Shown in pieces: positions 52,994 through 63,726 of a stretch of 64,000 nt of DNA. The stretch's first letter is position 1; every line of letters begins with the position of its first letter. The notes beneath the pieces are model-generated. The model saw only the letters and a program-made list of their open reading frames with translations, made no database searches and was not told the DNA's origin. Position numbers and translations under genes: made by a program. The stretch is from Lentilactobacillus buchneri (lineage in GTDB: Bacteria; Bacillota; Bacilli; Lactobacillales; Lactobacillaceae), in NCBI RefSeq assembly GCF_018314255.1, contig NZ_CP073066.1, forward strand, positions 124,001-188,000. The letters are read 5' to 3'.

Positions 52994-53032
52994 AAAAAAG
53001 AGCCACTTCCAATCAGTTCATTGAAATGGCTC
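52994..53032 (-). terminator. uvrA terminator
   Basis: On the minus strand GAGCCATTTCAATGAACTG and its partner (GGAAGTGGCTC) pair, followed by six T. Confidence 0.87.
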
Positions 53033-53039
53033 AACCAAA

Positions 53040-55916
53040 TTATTTACTTGCTTTGACTGCCTGCTTTTCAGCCTGCTTGGTCAATTTCTTATCCCTTTCA
53101 AGGACGGGCTTAAGGTACTGACCAGTGTAACTCTCAGGGACTTTGGCCAACTGTTCGGGAGTCCCGGTCGCAACGACCGTTCCCCCACCATCGCCGCCTT
53201 CCGGTCCCAAATCAATCAGATAATCGGCACTCTTAACGACATCCAAGTTGTGCTCAATGATCAAAACGGTATTGCCTTGATCAACCAGCTTTTGAAGGAC
53301 GCCTAATAATCGCCGAATATCCTCACTATGAAGACCGGTGGTTGGTTCATCGAGAATGTAGAAGTTTTGGCCATTGGCCTTCTTATGCAGCTCAGAAGCC
53401 AACTTCATTCGTTGGGCTTCCCCACCAGATAAAGTTGTGGCCGGCTGGCCCAAATGAACATATCCCAAACCAACGTCTTTAATTGTTTGAAGCTTGCGAG
53501 AAATTTTAGGGATGGCACTGAAAAAGTCCACGGCTTCGTCAACGGTCATGTCCAATACATCGGCGATATTCTTGCCTTTGTATTCAACCTCAAGGGTCTC
53601 GGCATTGTACCGCTTGCCATGACATACTTCACAAGGAACGTAAACGTCTGGCAGAAAGTTCATTTCAATCTTCAAGATGCCGTCACCATGACAGGTTTCA
53701 CAGCGACCGCCCTTAACGTTAAAACTAAAGCGGCCCTTTTTGAAGCCCCGAAGTTTGGCATCGTTGGTATTGGCAAACAAGCCGCGAATGTCGTCAAACA
53801 CACCGGTATAGGTGGCTGGGTTGGAACGCGGTGTTCGACCGATTGGCGTTTGGTCAATATCGATAATTTTTTCAATATTTTTATAACCAGAAATGGACTT
53901 GTATTTACCCGGCTTCTCGGAATTATGATTGAGTTTCTGGGCAAGGGCCTTTTTCAAAATATCATTGACCAAAGTCGACTTACCGGAGCCGGAGACACCT
54001 GTCATCACAACCATCTTGCCGAGCGGAAAATCAACCGTCAAATCCTTGAGGTTGTTCTCAGCAGCACCAGTGACTCGAATTTCCTTACCGTTTCCCTTGC
54101 GGCGCTTATCTGGAACCGGAATAAACCGCTTGCCTGAGAGGTATTGGCCGGTGATCGATTCCGGTACTTTTTCAATGTCGGCGGGTGTTCCGACGGCCAT
54201 TACCCGACCGCCTTGCTGACCGGCACCCGGGCCGATGTCGACGATATAATCGGCAGCCCGCATGGTATCCTCATCATGCTCGACCACGATCAGGGTATTG
54301 CCCAAATCGCGCATTTTCTTGAGGGAGGCAATCAGTCGGTCATTATCCCGTTGATGCAGCCCAATTGAGGGCTCGTCAAGAATATAAAGAACGCCCGTCA
54401 AATTTGAACCAATCTGAGTTGCCAAGCGAATTCGCTGAGCTTCCCCGCCTGATAAAGTCCGAGCGGAACGTGAGAGGGTCAGGTAATCCAACCCAACATT
54501 TCTTAGAAAAGTCAGTCGATCAGTAATTTCTTTGATAATTGATTTGGCAATCATTGTATCCTGTTCACCAAATGTCAGCGATTTAAAGAAGTTCAATTCT
54601 GCTGTGACATCAAGAGCTGAAATTTGGGCAACGTTATGCTTGCCAACCTTAACAGCCAATGCCTGACGGTTCAAACGATAGCCGTGGCAGGTCTGACAAG
54701 TTAATTCGGTCATATACTGACTTAAATTGTCCCTGGTAAAGTCGCTGCTGGTGTTGTGATAGCGCCGGTCGACGTTATTGACAACCCCTTCAAACGGGCC
54801 GTCAACATCACGGATGCCGCCAAAGTCACTTTGGAGGACAAAATGGAATGATTTGGTCTTTGAACCGTATAACACAAAGGTTTGCTGTTTCTTCGGCAGT
54901 TTGTTAAATGGCACGTCCATGTCGATGCCTTGAGCATCACAAACCTGCTTGAGCATATTCGGATACCATTTGGAACTAGCAGAATTCCAAGGTGCCAGAG
55001 CCCCTTCGGCCAAAGTCTTGGTTCGATCAGGAACCACCAAATCTTCATCGACTTCCAGCTTCATTCCCAAACCATCACAGTCGGGACAAGCGCCCAGCGG
55101 TGAGTTAAAGGAAAACAGCCGTGGTTCGAGTTCACCGACTGTGAATCCGCAAATTGGGCAGGCGTAGTGTTCTGAAAACATCAGTGGATCGCGCTCGCCC
55201 AAAAAATCAGCGACGGCATAACCGCCACTAAGGCGCAAAGCAGCTTCCAATGAATCTGACAATCGGTTATTAATGCCATCTTTGACAATAATTCGGTCAA
55301 TAATAATATTAATGTCATGGTTCTTATTTTTATCGAGTTCCGGTGCTTCATCAATATCATAGGTTTTGCCATCAACCTGTACCCGAACAAAGCCTTCACG
55401 CTTGATCTTTTCAAAAATCTTTTTGTGTTGACCTTTTTTCCCACGTACGATTGGTGACAGAATCTGCAATTTTGTTCTCTCAGGCAGTTTCATGATCTGG
55501 TCGATCATCTGGTCAACTGATTGACTGGAAATCACCGAGCCGTCGTTGGGACAGATTGGTACCCCCACTCGGGCCCACAACAGTCGAAAATAATCATTGA
55601 TTTCAGTGACCGTTCCAACCGTCGACCTAGGGTTCTTGGAAGTGGTTTTTTGATCAATCGAAATTGCTGGACTCAAGCCATCAATTGAATCGACATCCGG
55701 CTTATCCATTTGCCCCAGAAATTGACGCGCGTATGATGACAAACTTTCAACGTATCGGCGCTGGCCTTCCGCATAAAGTGTATCGAAGGCCAGCGAGCTT
55801 TTCCCCGAGCCCGATAAGCCAGTCATGACAACCAGTTTATTTTTTGGAATTGTCACATTCACATTTTTTAAGTTGTGGGCACGTGCCCCACGAATGACGA
55901 TTTTATCCATTGCCAA
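53040..55916 (-). CDS. uvrA: Excinuclease ABC subunit A
   Basis: UvrA finds bulky DNA damage and loads UvrB. The 958 residues have two ABC ATPase modules ([20 protein letters not shown] and [15 protein letters not shown]). Zinc-finger cysteines are CPICG...CPDCDG and CETCHGDG...CEVCHG, and two signatures are present ([28 protein letters not shown]). The start is a TTG at 55916 ten bases after GGAG; the ATG two codons later is an alternative. It follows uvrB by 20 bases. Confidence 0.98.
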   Translation of the reverse strand: MAMDKIVIRGARAHNLKNVNVTIPKNKLVVMTGLSGSGKSSLAFDTLYAEGQRRYVESLSSYARQFLGQMDKPDVDSIDGLSPAISIDQKTTSKNPRSTVGTVTEINDYFRLLWARVGVPICPNDGSVISSQSVDQMIDQIMKLPERTKLQILSPIVRGKKGQHKKIFEKIKREGFVRVQVDGKTYDIDEAPELDKNKNHDINIIIDRIIVKDGINNRLSDSLEAALRLSGGYAVADFLGERDPLMFSEHYACPICGFTVGELEPRLFSFNSPLGACPDCDGLGMKLEVDEDLVVPDRTKTLAEGALAPWNSASSKWYPNMLKQVCDAQGIDMDVPFNKLPKKQQTFVLYGSKTKSFHFVLQSDFGGIRDVDGPFEGVVNNVDRRYHNTSSDFTRDNLSQYMTELTCQTCHGYRLNRQALAVKVGKHNVAQISALDVTAELNFFKSLTFGEQDTMIAKSIIKEITDRLTFLRNVGLDYLTLSRSARTLSGGEAQRIRLATQIGSNLTGVLYILDEPSIGLHQRDNDRLIASLKKMRDLGNTLIVVEHDEDTMRAADYIVDIGPGAGQQGGRVMAVGTPADIEKVPESITGQYLSGKRFIPVPDKRRKGNGKEIRVTGAAENNLKDLTVDFPLGKMVVMTGVSGSGKSTLVNDILKKALAQKLNHNSEKPGKYKSISGYKNIEKIIDIDQTPIGRTPRSNPATYTGVFDDIRGLFANTNDAKLRGFKKGRFSFNVKGGRCETCHGDGILKIEMNFLPDVYVPCEVCHGKRYNAETLEVEYKGKNIADVLDMTVDEAVDFFSAIPKISRKLQTIKDVGLGYVHLGQPATTLSGGEAQRMKLASELHKKANGQNFYILDEPTTGLHSEDIRRLLGVLQKLVDQGNTVLIIEHNLDVVKSADYLIDLGPEGGDGGGTVVATGTPEQLAKVPESYTGQYLKPVLERDKKLTKQAEKQAVKASK

Positions 55917-55936
55917 TATGCATAATCTCCTTTAGA

Positions 55937-57943
55937 TTACTTACTCGTTTGACCCTTTAATTCAATAATTGTATCACGCAAAGTAGCAGCCTGCTCAAAA
56001 TCAAGCTTTTTGGCAGCGTCACGCATTTCTTCCGTCAAACGAGCCAGCATATCCTTTTGATCTTTCTTACTCATTTGTTCAAAATCACTTTCGACAAAGT
56101 CGTCCTTTTCGCCGGCATCATCCGAGCCTTTGGTAATCGAAATTAAGTTACGAATTGGTTTGACGATGGTGGTTGGCGTAATACCATGTTTCTTGTTATA
56201 AGCAATTTGAATGGCCCGTCGATGAGCGGTTTCGTCAATGGCCGCCTTCATTGAATCGGTCACGGTGTCCGCGTACATAATCACAGCGCCATGTTCATTC
56301 CGGGATGCCCGGCCGATAGTTTGGATCAACGAACGCTCATTACGGAGGAAGCCTTCCTTATCGGCATCCAAAATTGCAACCAAGGAAACTTCGGGAACAT
56401 CAATTCCTTCCCGCAGCAAGTTAATACCGACCAAGACGTCAAACTTACCAAGCCGCAAGTCGCGAATGATTTGAGTTCGTTCAAGAGTCTTAATATCAGA
56501 ATGCAGATACTTCACTTTGATCCCCAAATCTTTGAGATAATCAGTTAAATCTTCGGCCATTTTCTTGGTCAAAGTGGTCACAAAGACCCGCTCGTGCTTG
56601 TCAACCCGCTTATTGATTTCACCAACCAAATCATCCATTTGCCCCATAATCGGTCGGACGTCAATTGTTGGATCCAGTAAACCGGTTGGTCGAATGACCT
56701 GGTTAACCACATCTTTGGTTTGATCCAGCTCATAAGGCCCCGGAGTGGCAGACATGTAGACCACCTGATGCACGTGCTGCTCAAATTCGCTCAATGTCAG
56801 TGGCCGGTTGTCCAGTGCGCTTGGCAGCCGGAACCCGTAGTTGACCAACTGTTGCTTTCGAGCTTGGTCACCATTATACATCCCCCGAATCTGCGGCATT
56901 GTCTGGTGAGATTCGTCGACGACCAACAAGAAATCGTCAGGGAAGAAGTCAAGCAGCGTAAACGGCGGCTGCCCCGGCTTTCTGCGGTCCATAAACCGTG
57001 AATAATTCTCAATCCCGCTCGTGTAGCCCATTTCACGCATCATTTCGATATCGTAAGTAGTTCGTTGCTTCAACCGTTGTGCTTCCAGTAATTTGCCTTC
57101 TTTTTCAAACTTGGCAACCTGCTTGTCCATCTCGTCTTTAATCTCTGGTAGTGCAACGTTCATCACGTCATCACTGGTTAAAAAGTGAGTCGCCGGGAAA
57201 ATCGCAATATGATCCCGATCGCCGATGACTTCACCAGTTAAAGTATCCACTTCGCGAATCCGGTCAATTTCATCGCCAAAAAACTCAATTCGAAAGGCAT
57301 GTTCATCCCAGGATGCCGGGAAAACTTCAACAACATCCCCATGAACTCGAAAACGACCACGCTGAAAATCAATGTCGTTGCGGTCATATTGAATATCAAC
57401 TAATTGGCGGAGAAAATGATCCCGTTCAATTGTCTGGCCAACCCGCAATGAAACAACGTGATTTCGATATTCGGATGGATCACCCAACCCAAAGATCGAT
57501 GAAACTGAGGCAACCACGATGACATCGTTACGCTCCAGTAAGGAACTGGTTGCCGAGTGGCGTAGCTGGTCAATCTCATCATTAATCGACGAATCCTTTT
57601 CAATGTAAGTGTCACTGGATGGGACATAGGCCTCCGGTTGATAATAATCATAATAACTTACAAAATATTCAACGGCATTGTGGGGGAAGAACTCTTTAAA
57701 TTCACCATACAGCTGGCCAGCTAAGGTTTTATTATGCGATAAGACCAAAGTTGGCTTGTTGACCTGGGCAATCACATTGGAAATGGTAAAAGTCTTCCCA
57801 GTTCCAGTAGCCCCTTTTAAAATTTGGGCTTTTTTGCCTTCGTTAATACCTGCCACTAACTTCTTGATTGCATCAGGCTGATCACCAGTTGGTTTATATT
57901 TGGATACTAGATCAAATTTTCGATCTGCTTCACGTTCAATCAA
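55937..57943 (-). CDS. uvrB: Excinuclease ABC subunit B
   Basis: UvrB is the damage-verifying helicase of nucleotide excision repair. The 668 residues show Walker [14 protein letters not shown], the beta-hairpin [21 protein letters not shown], helicase motifs [40 protein letters not shown] and [10 protein letters not shown]-terminal UVR domain (about 628-663) binds UvrC. The start is a TTG seven bases after GGGGG. uvrB precedes uvrA in one operon. Confidence 0.98.
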   Translation of the reverse strand: MIEREADRKFDLVSKYKPTGDQPDAIKKLVAGINEGKKAQILKGATGTGKTFTISNVIAQVNKPTLVLSHNKTLAGQLYGEFKEFFPHNAVEYFVSYYDYYQPEAYVPSSDTYIEKDSSINDEIDQLRHSATSSLLERNDVIVVASVSSIFGLGDPSEYRNHVVSLRVGQTIERDHFLRQLVDIQYDRNDIDFQRGRFRVHGDVVEVFPASWDEHAFRIEFFGDEIDRIREVDTLTGEVIGDRDHIAIFPATHFLTSDDVMNVALPEIKDEMDKQVAKFEKEGKLLEAQRLKQRTTYDIEMMREMGYTSGIENYSRFMDRRKPGQPPFTLLDFFPDDFLLVVDESHQTMPQIRGMYNGDQARKQQLVNYGFRLPSALDNRPLTLSEFEQHVHQVVYMSATPGPYELDQTKDVVNQVIRPTGLLDPTIDVRPIMGQMDDLVGEINKRVDKHERVFVTTLTKKMAEDLTDYLKDLGIKVKYLHSDIKTLERTQIIRDLRLGKFDVLVGINLLREGIDVPEVSLVAILDADKEGFLRNERSLIQTIGRASRNEHGAVIMYADTVTDSMKAAIDETAHRRAIQIAYNKKHGITPTTIVKPIRNLISITKGSDDAGEKDDFVESDFEQMSKKDQKDMLARLTEEMRDAAKKLDFEQAATLRDTIIELKGQTSK

Positions 57944-57982
57944 TTTGAATCCCCCTAACCTCTATACCAAAATGACACAACA

Positions 57983-58021
57983 TAAAAGGGCTGCAAGCAA
58001 AATCATATTTTGTTTCAGCCC
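57983..58021 (-). terminator. Terminator of the HD-domain gene
   Basis: On the minus strand GGGCTG...CAAAAT pairs with ATTTTG...CAGCCC and is followed by TTTTA, upstream of uvrB. Confidence 0.8.
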
Positions 58022-58066
58022 ACTATTCAACGCTATTTTACCATACGAACATACTTTCGCCAATCA

Positions 58067-58717
58067 TTATTCCTTGGAATTGTCTTCCTTTTTTAAAACT
58101 TTGCGGGTGAGCCGTCTTAATTTATCCTGAGTCGTAAAGTTTTCGGCCAGCATATCCGGAATGACTTTCGTCAAAACATACTGAACACAATGCATATCAC
58201 GGTACTCCAGCATCGTTGAGAGGCTCTCTTTATACATCTCAGGGTAGACTTCCTCGGGATTACCTTTTTGAATTTCGCCAAAGGATTCATACAACAGGTC
58301 AACTTTATCGGCCACCGCTAAAATACGGCCTTCCAAACTATCATCCTTGCCTTCCGACAGACGTCTTCGGTAGGCATCTTGAAATTCATCCGGAATTTCA
58401 TTTTGGACAAAGTTTTCCGTCAATTTATCATCCACATCAGCCAGCATTGAACGCAGCTTGGGTGTTGCATACTTGACCGGCGTCTTGATGTCACCAATAA
58501 ACCGCTCGGTATAATCATGATTGAGGGCTTTTTCATACAACCCGCGCCAGTCGACTTTTTCGCCGGCATTTTCCTCGACGTCACCTAAAAATTGGGCAAT
58601 TTCAGTTACCTTGAATGAATGGGCAGCAACCGAATGCTGTTCGAATTTAAAGTAGCCAGGTGCTCGATTGATCAATTCCAACTCGTCTAAACTTTCCAAA
58701 TACTGATGCATTCCCAT
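58067..58717 (-). CDS. HD-domain phosphohydrolase, YfbR-like
   Basis: A 216-residue protein. HD-domain ligands are visible as H34-type (FEQHSVAAHSFKV), H and D in LNHDYTERFIGDI, and a later aspartate in AVADKVDLLYES. YfbR-like enzymes remove the 5' phosphate from deoxynucleotides, but the insert between the motifs is longer here and substrate is uncertain. GGGGAATT precedes the first ATG. It lies between trxB and uvrB, with terminators on both sides. Confidence 0.9.
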   Translation of the reverse strand: MGMHQYLESLDELELINRAPGYFKFEQHSVAAHSFKVTEIAQFLGDVEENAGEKVDWRGLYEKALNHDYTERFIGDIKTPVKYATPKLRSMLADVDDKLTENFVQNEIPDEFQDAYRRRLSEGKDDSLEGRILAVADKVDLLYESFGEIQKGNPEEVYPEMYKESLSTMLEYRDMHCVQYVLTKVIPDMLAENFTTQDKLRRLTRKVLKKEDNSKE

Positions 58718-58743
58718 TGATAATTCCCCGTCCTTTTCCTCGC

Positions 58744-58784
58744 AAAAAGAGCCGTGAACAAAACAACTGTTTGTACGCGGCCTC
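58744..58784 (-). terminator. trxB terminator
   Basis: On the minus strand GAG-CCGCG...ACAAA pairs with TTTGT...CACGG-CTC and is followed by TTTTTG. Confidence 0.85.
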
Positions 58785-58803
58785 CCTTTGATTAATCATT
58801 AAA

Positions 58804-59757
58804 TTAGTGTTCCGAAACACTGGACTTTGATGTGTCAGCCAATGATTCAACATACTTGAATGCTTGTTGACCGGCAATCCCACCTTCGCCAACAGCTGTT
58901 GCAATCTGACGAAGATCCTTTTGTCGAACGTCACCAATGGCATAAATACCAGGAATTGACGTTTCCATCTGATCGTTGGTTTGAATCCAGCCATCTTCAT
59001 CAGTAATGTCCAAATCTTTAAAAGCATCGGTCATTGGCAGCAGACCAACGTAAATAAAGACCCCAGACGTCTCAAGAACTGATTCTTCATTTGTCTGGTT
59101 ATTGACTACTTTAACGCCGGTAACTTTGTTATCGTCACCCAAAACTTCCGTGACGTTGGAATTCCAAACAAAATCAATCTTGTCGTTGGCGAATGCCCGG
59201 TCTTGGATAACCTTTTGGGCACGCAGTTGGTCACGGCGATGAATAACTGTCACATGATCAACGATTCCAGCGAGGTAAGAGGCTTCTTCAATCGCAGAAT
59301 CTCCACCGCCGACAACGACGACTTCTTTGTTCTTGAAGAAGGCCCCATCGCAGACAGCGCAGTACGAAACCCCTTTGCCACCGTATTCGTGTTCTCCGGG
59401 GATCCCTAATTTCTTATATTCGGAACCGGTTGCGATGATGACCACTTTGGCTTGGATTTCGTCTTCGTCGGTCTTGACGATCTTATAGTCACCGTGATCT
59501 TCCACAGCACTGACGGTTCCATAAACGTATTCCGCACCAAAGTTAATTGAACTGTCGTACATATTCTGAGCGAGATCTGGACCCATGATTGATTTAAAAC
59601 CAGGATAGTTCTCAATGGCAGCTGTGTTGTTCATCTGGCCGCCATAAATTCCCCGATCGATCATTGCAACTGACAGGTTGGCTCGTGAAGCATATAGAGC
59701 AGCTGTCATGCCGCCGGGGCCGGCACCAATAATCACGACATCATATTGTTTAGCCAT
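58804..59757 (-). CDS. trxB: Thioredoxin reductase
   Basis: TrxB passes electrons from NADPH through FAD to thioredoxin. The 317 residues have the FAD motif VVIIGAGPGGMTAALYASR, the redox pair C133-AV-C136 (YCAVCDGAFF), the NADPH motif VVVVGGGDSAIEEASYL and GIYAIGDVRQKDLRQ. I start at the ATG at 59757 behind GGGAGG. Last gene of hprK-lgt-gpsA-galU-trxB. Confidence 0.97.
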   Translation of the reverse strand: MAKQYDVVIIGAGPGGMTAALYASRANLSVAMIDRGIYGGQMNNTAAIENYPGFKSIMGPDLAQNMYDSSINFGAEYVYGTVSAVEDHGDYKIVKTDEDEIQAKVVIIATGSEYKKLGIPGEHEYGGKGVSYCAVCDGAFFKNKEVVVVGGGDSAIEEASYLAGIVDHVTVIHRRDQLRAQKVIQDRAFANDKIDFVWNSNVTEVLGDDNKVTGVKVVNNQTNEESVLETSGVFIYVGLLPMTDAFKDLDITDEDGWIQTNDQMETSIPGIYAIGDVRQKDLRQIATAVGEGGIAGQQAFKYVESLADTSKSSVSEH

Positions 59758-59836
59758 ATGGATCCTCCCTTTAATTACCAAATTTTACTTACACGTTAAT
59801 TTACTATGAAAAAGTAAGTCTGTCCAGTAGATACAC

Positions 59837-60733
59837 TTACTTCTTTTTGTCTTCTTCAGTTAATTGGGCGCCTAAATCTTTGAGATAAGTTCGCAAACCA
59901 TCAGAAATTTCCGGATGGCGCAGGCCAAAGATGATGTTGGTTTTGAGCCAGCTTAATTTGTTCCCGGTATCGAATCGTTCACCCTTAAATTCATGAGCAA
60001 AGACCCGCTGTGTCTGGTTCAAGGTGTCAATTGCAGATGTCAGTTGAATTTCACCAGTTTTATCCGGTTTGGCGTTTTCCAAAATGCCGAAGATTTCAGG
60101 CGTCAACAAGTAGCGGCCAATAATCGCTAAATCGCTGGGCGCTTTCTCTGGCGTTGGCTTTTCAACGAACTTTTTAACGTTGAACAAGCCTGGGCGGACC
60201 TCTTCAGAGGGATCGATGACCCCATATTTGGAGATATCTTTGTGGGCAACTTTCTTCACTGCTAATGTGGAAGCTCCAGTCTGCTGGTAGCTTTCCATTA
60301 ATTGTTTGGTCAGTGGCACTTTGTCCTGCATCACGTCATCACCAAGCATGACCACAAACGGTTCATTGCTAATGAAACTGCGGGCGGTGTAAATTGCATC
60401 ACCCAGCCCACGGGGATGAGACTGACGAATGAAGTAAATATTCATGTCGTTGGTCTTGCGAATGGTTTCAAGAATATCGTTCTTGTGCCGTTCCTCCAAG
60501 TTCATTTCCAACTCGGGATTCGAGTCAAAGTGATCTTCGATTGAGCGTTTGCCTTTACCGATGACAATCACAATGTCTTTGATCCCCGCCTGTTTGGCTT
60601 CTTCAACAATAAACTGAATTGTCGGTGTATCAACAATCGGCAGCATTTCCTTTGGGAGTGCCTTGGTTTCCGGTAAAAATCTGGTTCCTAAACCGGCAGC
60701 CGGAATGACTGCTTTGGTTACTTTTCTGGTCAT
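59837..60733 (-). CDS. galU: UTP-glucose-1-phosphate uridylyltransferase
   Basis: GalU makes UDP-glucose for glycolipids, exopolysaccharide and teichoic acid decoration. The 298 residues start [16 protein letters not shown], with the nucleotide signature [28 protein letters not shown] and the substrate region [20 protein letters not shown] start at the ATG at 60733 behind AGAAGGTG; the frame runs 16 codons further into gpsA. Confidence 0.97.
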
Positions 60734-60755
60734 AGTGAGCTTCACCTTCTCTGAG

Positions 60756-61772
60756 TTATTCAATTTCTGAACGGCCTTCACGGGTCATCAGTTGGTTAAT
60801 CGTTTCTTTAATATCAGCATGATCATATAAAACGTGGTAAATTGCCGAAGTAATTGGCATTTCAACACCGCGCTTCTTGGAAAGTTCATAGGCAGCCCGA
60901 GTTGTCGCGATTCCCTCAATGACCATTCCCATATTATTAATGACTTCATCCAGGGAATGACCCTTGCCTAATTCGTTACCAGCCCGCCAGTTACGGGAGT
61001 TGGTACTGGTGGCGGTTACAATAATATCGCCAACGCCCGACAAACCGATAAAGGTCAACGGGTTAGCCCCAAACGACGTTCCAAGGCGGGAAATCTCGGC
61101 TAACCCACGGGTCATCAAGGCCGCCTTGGCGTTGTCTTTGTAGCCCAACCCATACAAGGCACCGGCGCCCAAAGCAATAATATTCTTCAAAGCAGCGCCA
61201 ATTTCGACGCCAATGACGTCGTCACTGGTATAAACACGGAAATAGTTGTTCATGAACAAGCCTTGAATTTCAGTGGCAGCTTGGTCGCTATCACTGGCAA
61301 CGGTGACCAAAGTAATGTCATGGGTCACGACATCTTCAGCCTGGCTGGGGCCGGACAGAACTGAAATTGATTTGCGGTTCTTAGGATCAATTTCTTGAGC
61401 CAGAACTTGAGATAATCTTAAGTAAGTTTTTTCTTCAATTCCCTTTGAAGCATGGATGATATTCACTTTTTGATTCCGGTCGGCCAAAATTTCTGCAACT
61501 TGTTTGGCAACTGAACGGGTTACCTGGGTGGGAACCACGAATAAGATGTAATCAACACCATCGATGGCGTCCTTCAAATCATTGGTAGCCACCAGTGAAT
61601 CTGAGAACGTGAAATTCTTGATGTATTTTGTGTTGGTATGCTGTTCGTTAAGTTCCTTAACTTGTGTCGGGTTATACGACCATAATTTGACGTCTGACCC
61701 ATTCTCGTCCAATAAACTGGCAAGAACACTCCCCCAAGAACCTGCACCAAGCACTGCAACTTTTTTAGCCAT
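60756..61772 (-). CDS. gpsA: Glycerol-3-phosphate dehydrogenase [NAD(P)+]
   Basis: GpsA makes sn-glycerol-3-phosphate for phospholipids and teichoic acids. The 338 residues have the nucleotide motif [33 protein letters not shown], the catalytic lysine region [13 protein letters not shown] and the substrate site [18 protein letters not shown] precedes the ATG. Confidence 0.97.
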
Positions 61773-61798
61773 GATAAATCTCCTTTATTAGTAAATGA

Positions 61799-62635
61799 TC
61801 AATTAACTGTTAATTTGGAACCCTCTAAATACCAAGGATTATGTGGCTGGCGTAATCGACGATAAATGATGATTCCGATTGCACCAACAAATAAAATGAT
61901 TGAAAGAATCTGCGATACCCGAAGGCCGCCAAGCATCAAACTGTCAGTCCGCATGCCTTCGACAAAGAATCTGCCAAAAGAATACCACATGACATAGGTT
62001 AAAAAGACTTCGCCACGTTTAAACAGATGGGAATTGTGCCGCAAGGTTATCAGCACCAAAAAGCCTAAGAAACTCCACAGCGACTCGTAGAGAAAGGTCG
62101 GCTGCCGATACGCGCCGCTAATGTACATCTGGGTAATGATGAAATGTGGCAGATGAAGCCCAGTCAGAAAGCTCAAAGATGTTACCTGACCGAAGGCCTC
62201 CTGATTCATAAAATTGCCCCAACGGCCGATTGATTGTGCCAAAATAACTGTTGGTGCGGCAACATCCAACATCAGCCAAACCGGAATGAAGCGGTGGCGG
62301 CAAAATAGGATCACCACAATCATCGCACCAATTAAAGAACCATAAATGGCAATACCACCGTCCCAGATTTTGATGATTTCACCAGGGTTATCTTTGTAAT
62401 AAGACCACTGGAAGATGACGTAATACAATCGCGCACAAATTAGCGCAGCGGGCAACGCCCACAAAATCATATCGTAAATATCGTCGGCTTTAATCCCACG
62501 TTTATCGCCTTCGCGGACCGCCAACCAAACCGCCAGAATCACGCCACTGGCAATGATAATACCATACCAGTGGACTTCAATTGGACCCAGGTTAAAGGCG
62601 ATCGGGTTGAGGGCTAAGCTCAATAAATTTGTCAA
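61799..62635 (-). CDS. lgt: Prolipoprotein diacylglyceryl transferase
   Basis: Lgt attaches diacylglycerol to the lipobox cysteine of lipoproteins at the membrane. The 278 residues form about seven helices. They carry [10 protein letters not shown], the signature [14 protein letters not shown] and [15 protein letters not shown] with conserved tyrosine and glutamate. The start is a TTG nine bases after GGAG. Between hprK and gpsA, the standard place. Confidence 0.97.
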
Positions 62636-62647
62636 AATAACGATCTC

Positions 62648-63676
62648 CTATTTTTTATCTGAATCTTTGTCACGACCATCGATGAGATCTTTATTTTTCT
62701 CCTCAAGATGTTCCTGTTCTTCTTTATGCTTTTCGTCGTTTTTGCTGTTGACCTTGATTAAATTATTCAAGTTACGGTCAAAGGTTTCAGTCGCGTCATA
62801 GCCCATACTTTGGGCACGGAAGTTCATGGCAGCGGCTTCAATGATGATCGCCAAATTTCGGCCGGTTCGAACGGGAATCGTGATTTTCGGCACATCGACA
62901 TCAAAAATATGGACATTCTGAGTCCCGTTGCCCAAACGATCAAACTTGGCTTCCTTGGTGTAGTTGGCCAGATGAATAATTAAGGCGACTTTTGTCTGAC
63001 TGCGGACAGCACCGGCGCCAAACAAAGTCATCACATCGATAATCCCAATTCCCCGAATTTCCAGTAAGTGACGGAGAATCGCAGGGGCGGTCCCCATCAA
63101 GGTTTGTTCATCTTGTTGGTAAACCTCTACCCGATCGTCGGCAATCAGCCGGTGACCACGTTTAACCAGTTCCAACGCCGTTTCACTCTTGCCGATTCCA
63201 CTGTCACCGGTAATCAGGATTCCCAATCCATAAACATCGACCAAAACGCCGTGAAGCGACTTGCGTTCTGCTAATTTATCGTCGAGGTAATTAGTCATGT
63301 TACTGAGAACTCGAGACGTCGTCAATTTGGAACCGAGGACGGGAATGTGCTGTTCTTTTGCGGCCTCCAGCAATTCTTCCGGCGGATCCAGTTGGGTGGA
63401 CACCACGAACGCCGGCGTCTGTGGTTGACACATCTGCTGCATCACATCGAGGAGCTCTTCATGAGACATCCCCTTGGAATATGAAATTTCAGTAATGCCC
63501 AACAGCTGAATTCGTTTGACAGGGTAATAATTAAAGAACCCGGTTAGCTCTAGGCCCGGTCTGGAAATATCAGCAGTGGAAATGGTCCTTTCTTCAAGGT
63601 ATTCCTTCCCATAATAGACATCCAGCCTGGCGTTTTTAACCAAATCAGCAACCGTTACACTTTCAGTCAAGAACAT
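62648..63676 (-). CDS. hprK: HPr kinase/phosphorylase
   Basis: HprK phosphorylates or dephosphorylates HPr at Ser46, so setting CcpA activity and carbon catabolite control. The 342 residues have the Walker A GDSGIGKS (157-164), the catalytic histidine/aspartate region RGHRLIADDRVEV and the signature EIRGIGIIDVMTLFGAG. The last 35 residues are a highly charged tail (KHKEEQEHLEEKNKDLIDGRDKDSDKK) beyond the usual end near residue 310. First gene of the five-gene operon. Confidence 0.97.
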   Translation of the reverse strand: MFLTESVTVADLVKNARLDVYYGKEYLEERTISTADISRPGLELTGFFNYYPVKRIQLLGITEISYSKGMSHEELLDVMQQMCQPQTPAFVVSTQLDPPEELLEAAKEQHIPVLGSKLTTSRVLSNMTNYLDDKLAERKSLHGVLVDVYGLGILITGDSGIGKSETALELVKRGHRLIADDRVEVYQQDEQTLMGTAPAILRHLLEIRGIGIIDVMTLFGAGAVRSQTKVALIIHLANYTKEAKFDRLGNGTQNVHIFDVDVPKITIPVRTGRNLAIIIEAAAMNFRAQSMGYDATETFDRNLNNLIKVNSKNDEKHKEEQEHLEEKNKDLIDGRDKDSDKK

Positions 63677-63726
63677 CCCTCCTCAATTAATCAATATAAT
63701 TTTATCACTTTGAGCCTGACAAGTCC

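Noticed and set aside
53454..54137. A 227-codon open frame on the plus strand opposite uvrA
   Set aside because: It lies wholly inside the strongly conserved uvrA gene on the other strand, has no ribosome-binding site and no protein-like pattern; it is a by-product of codon use.
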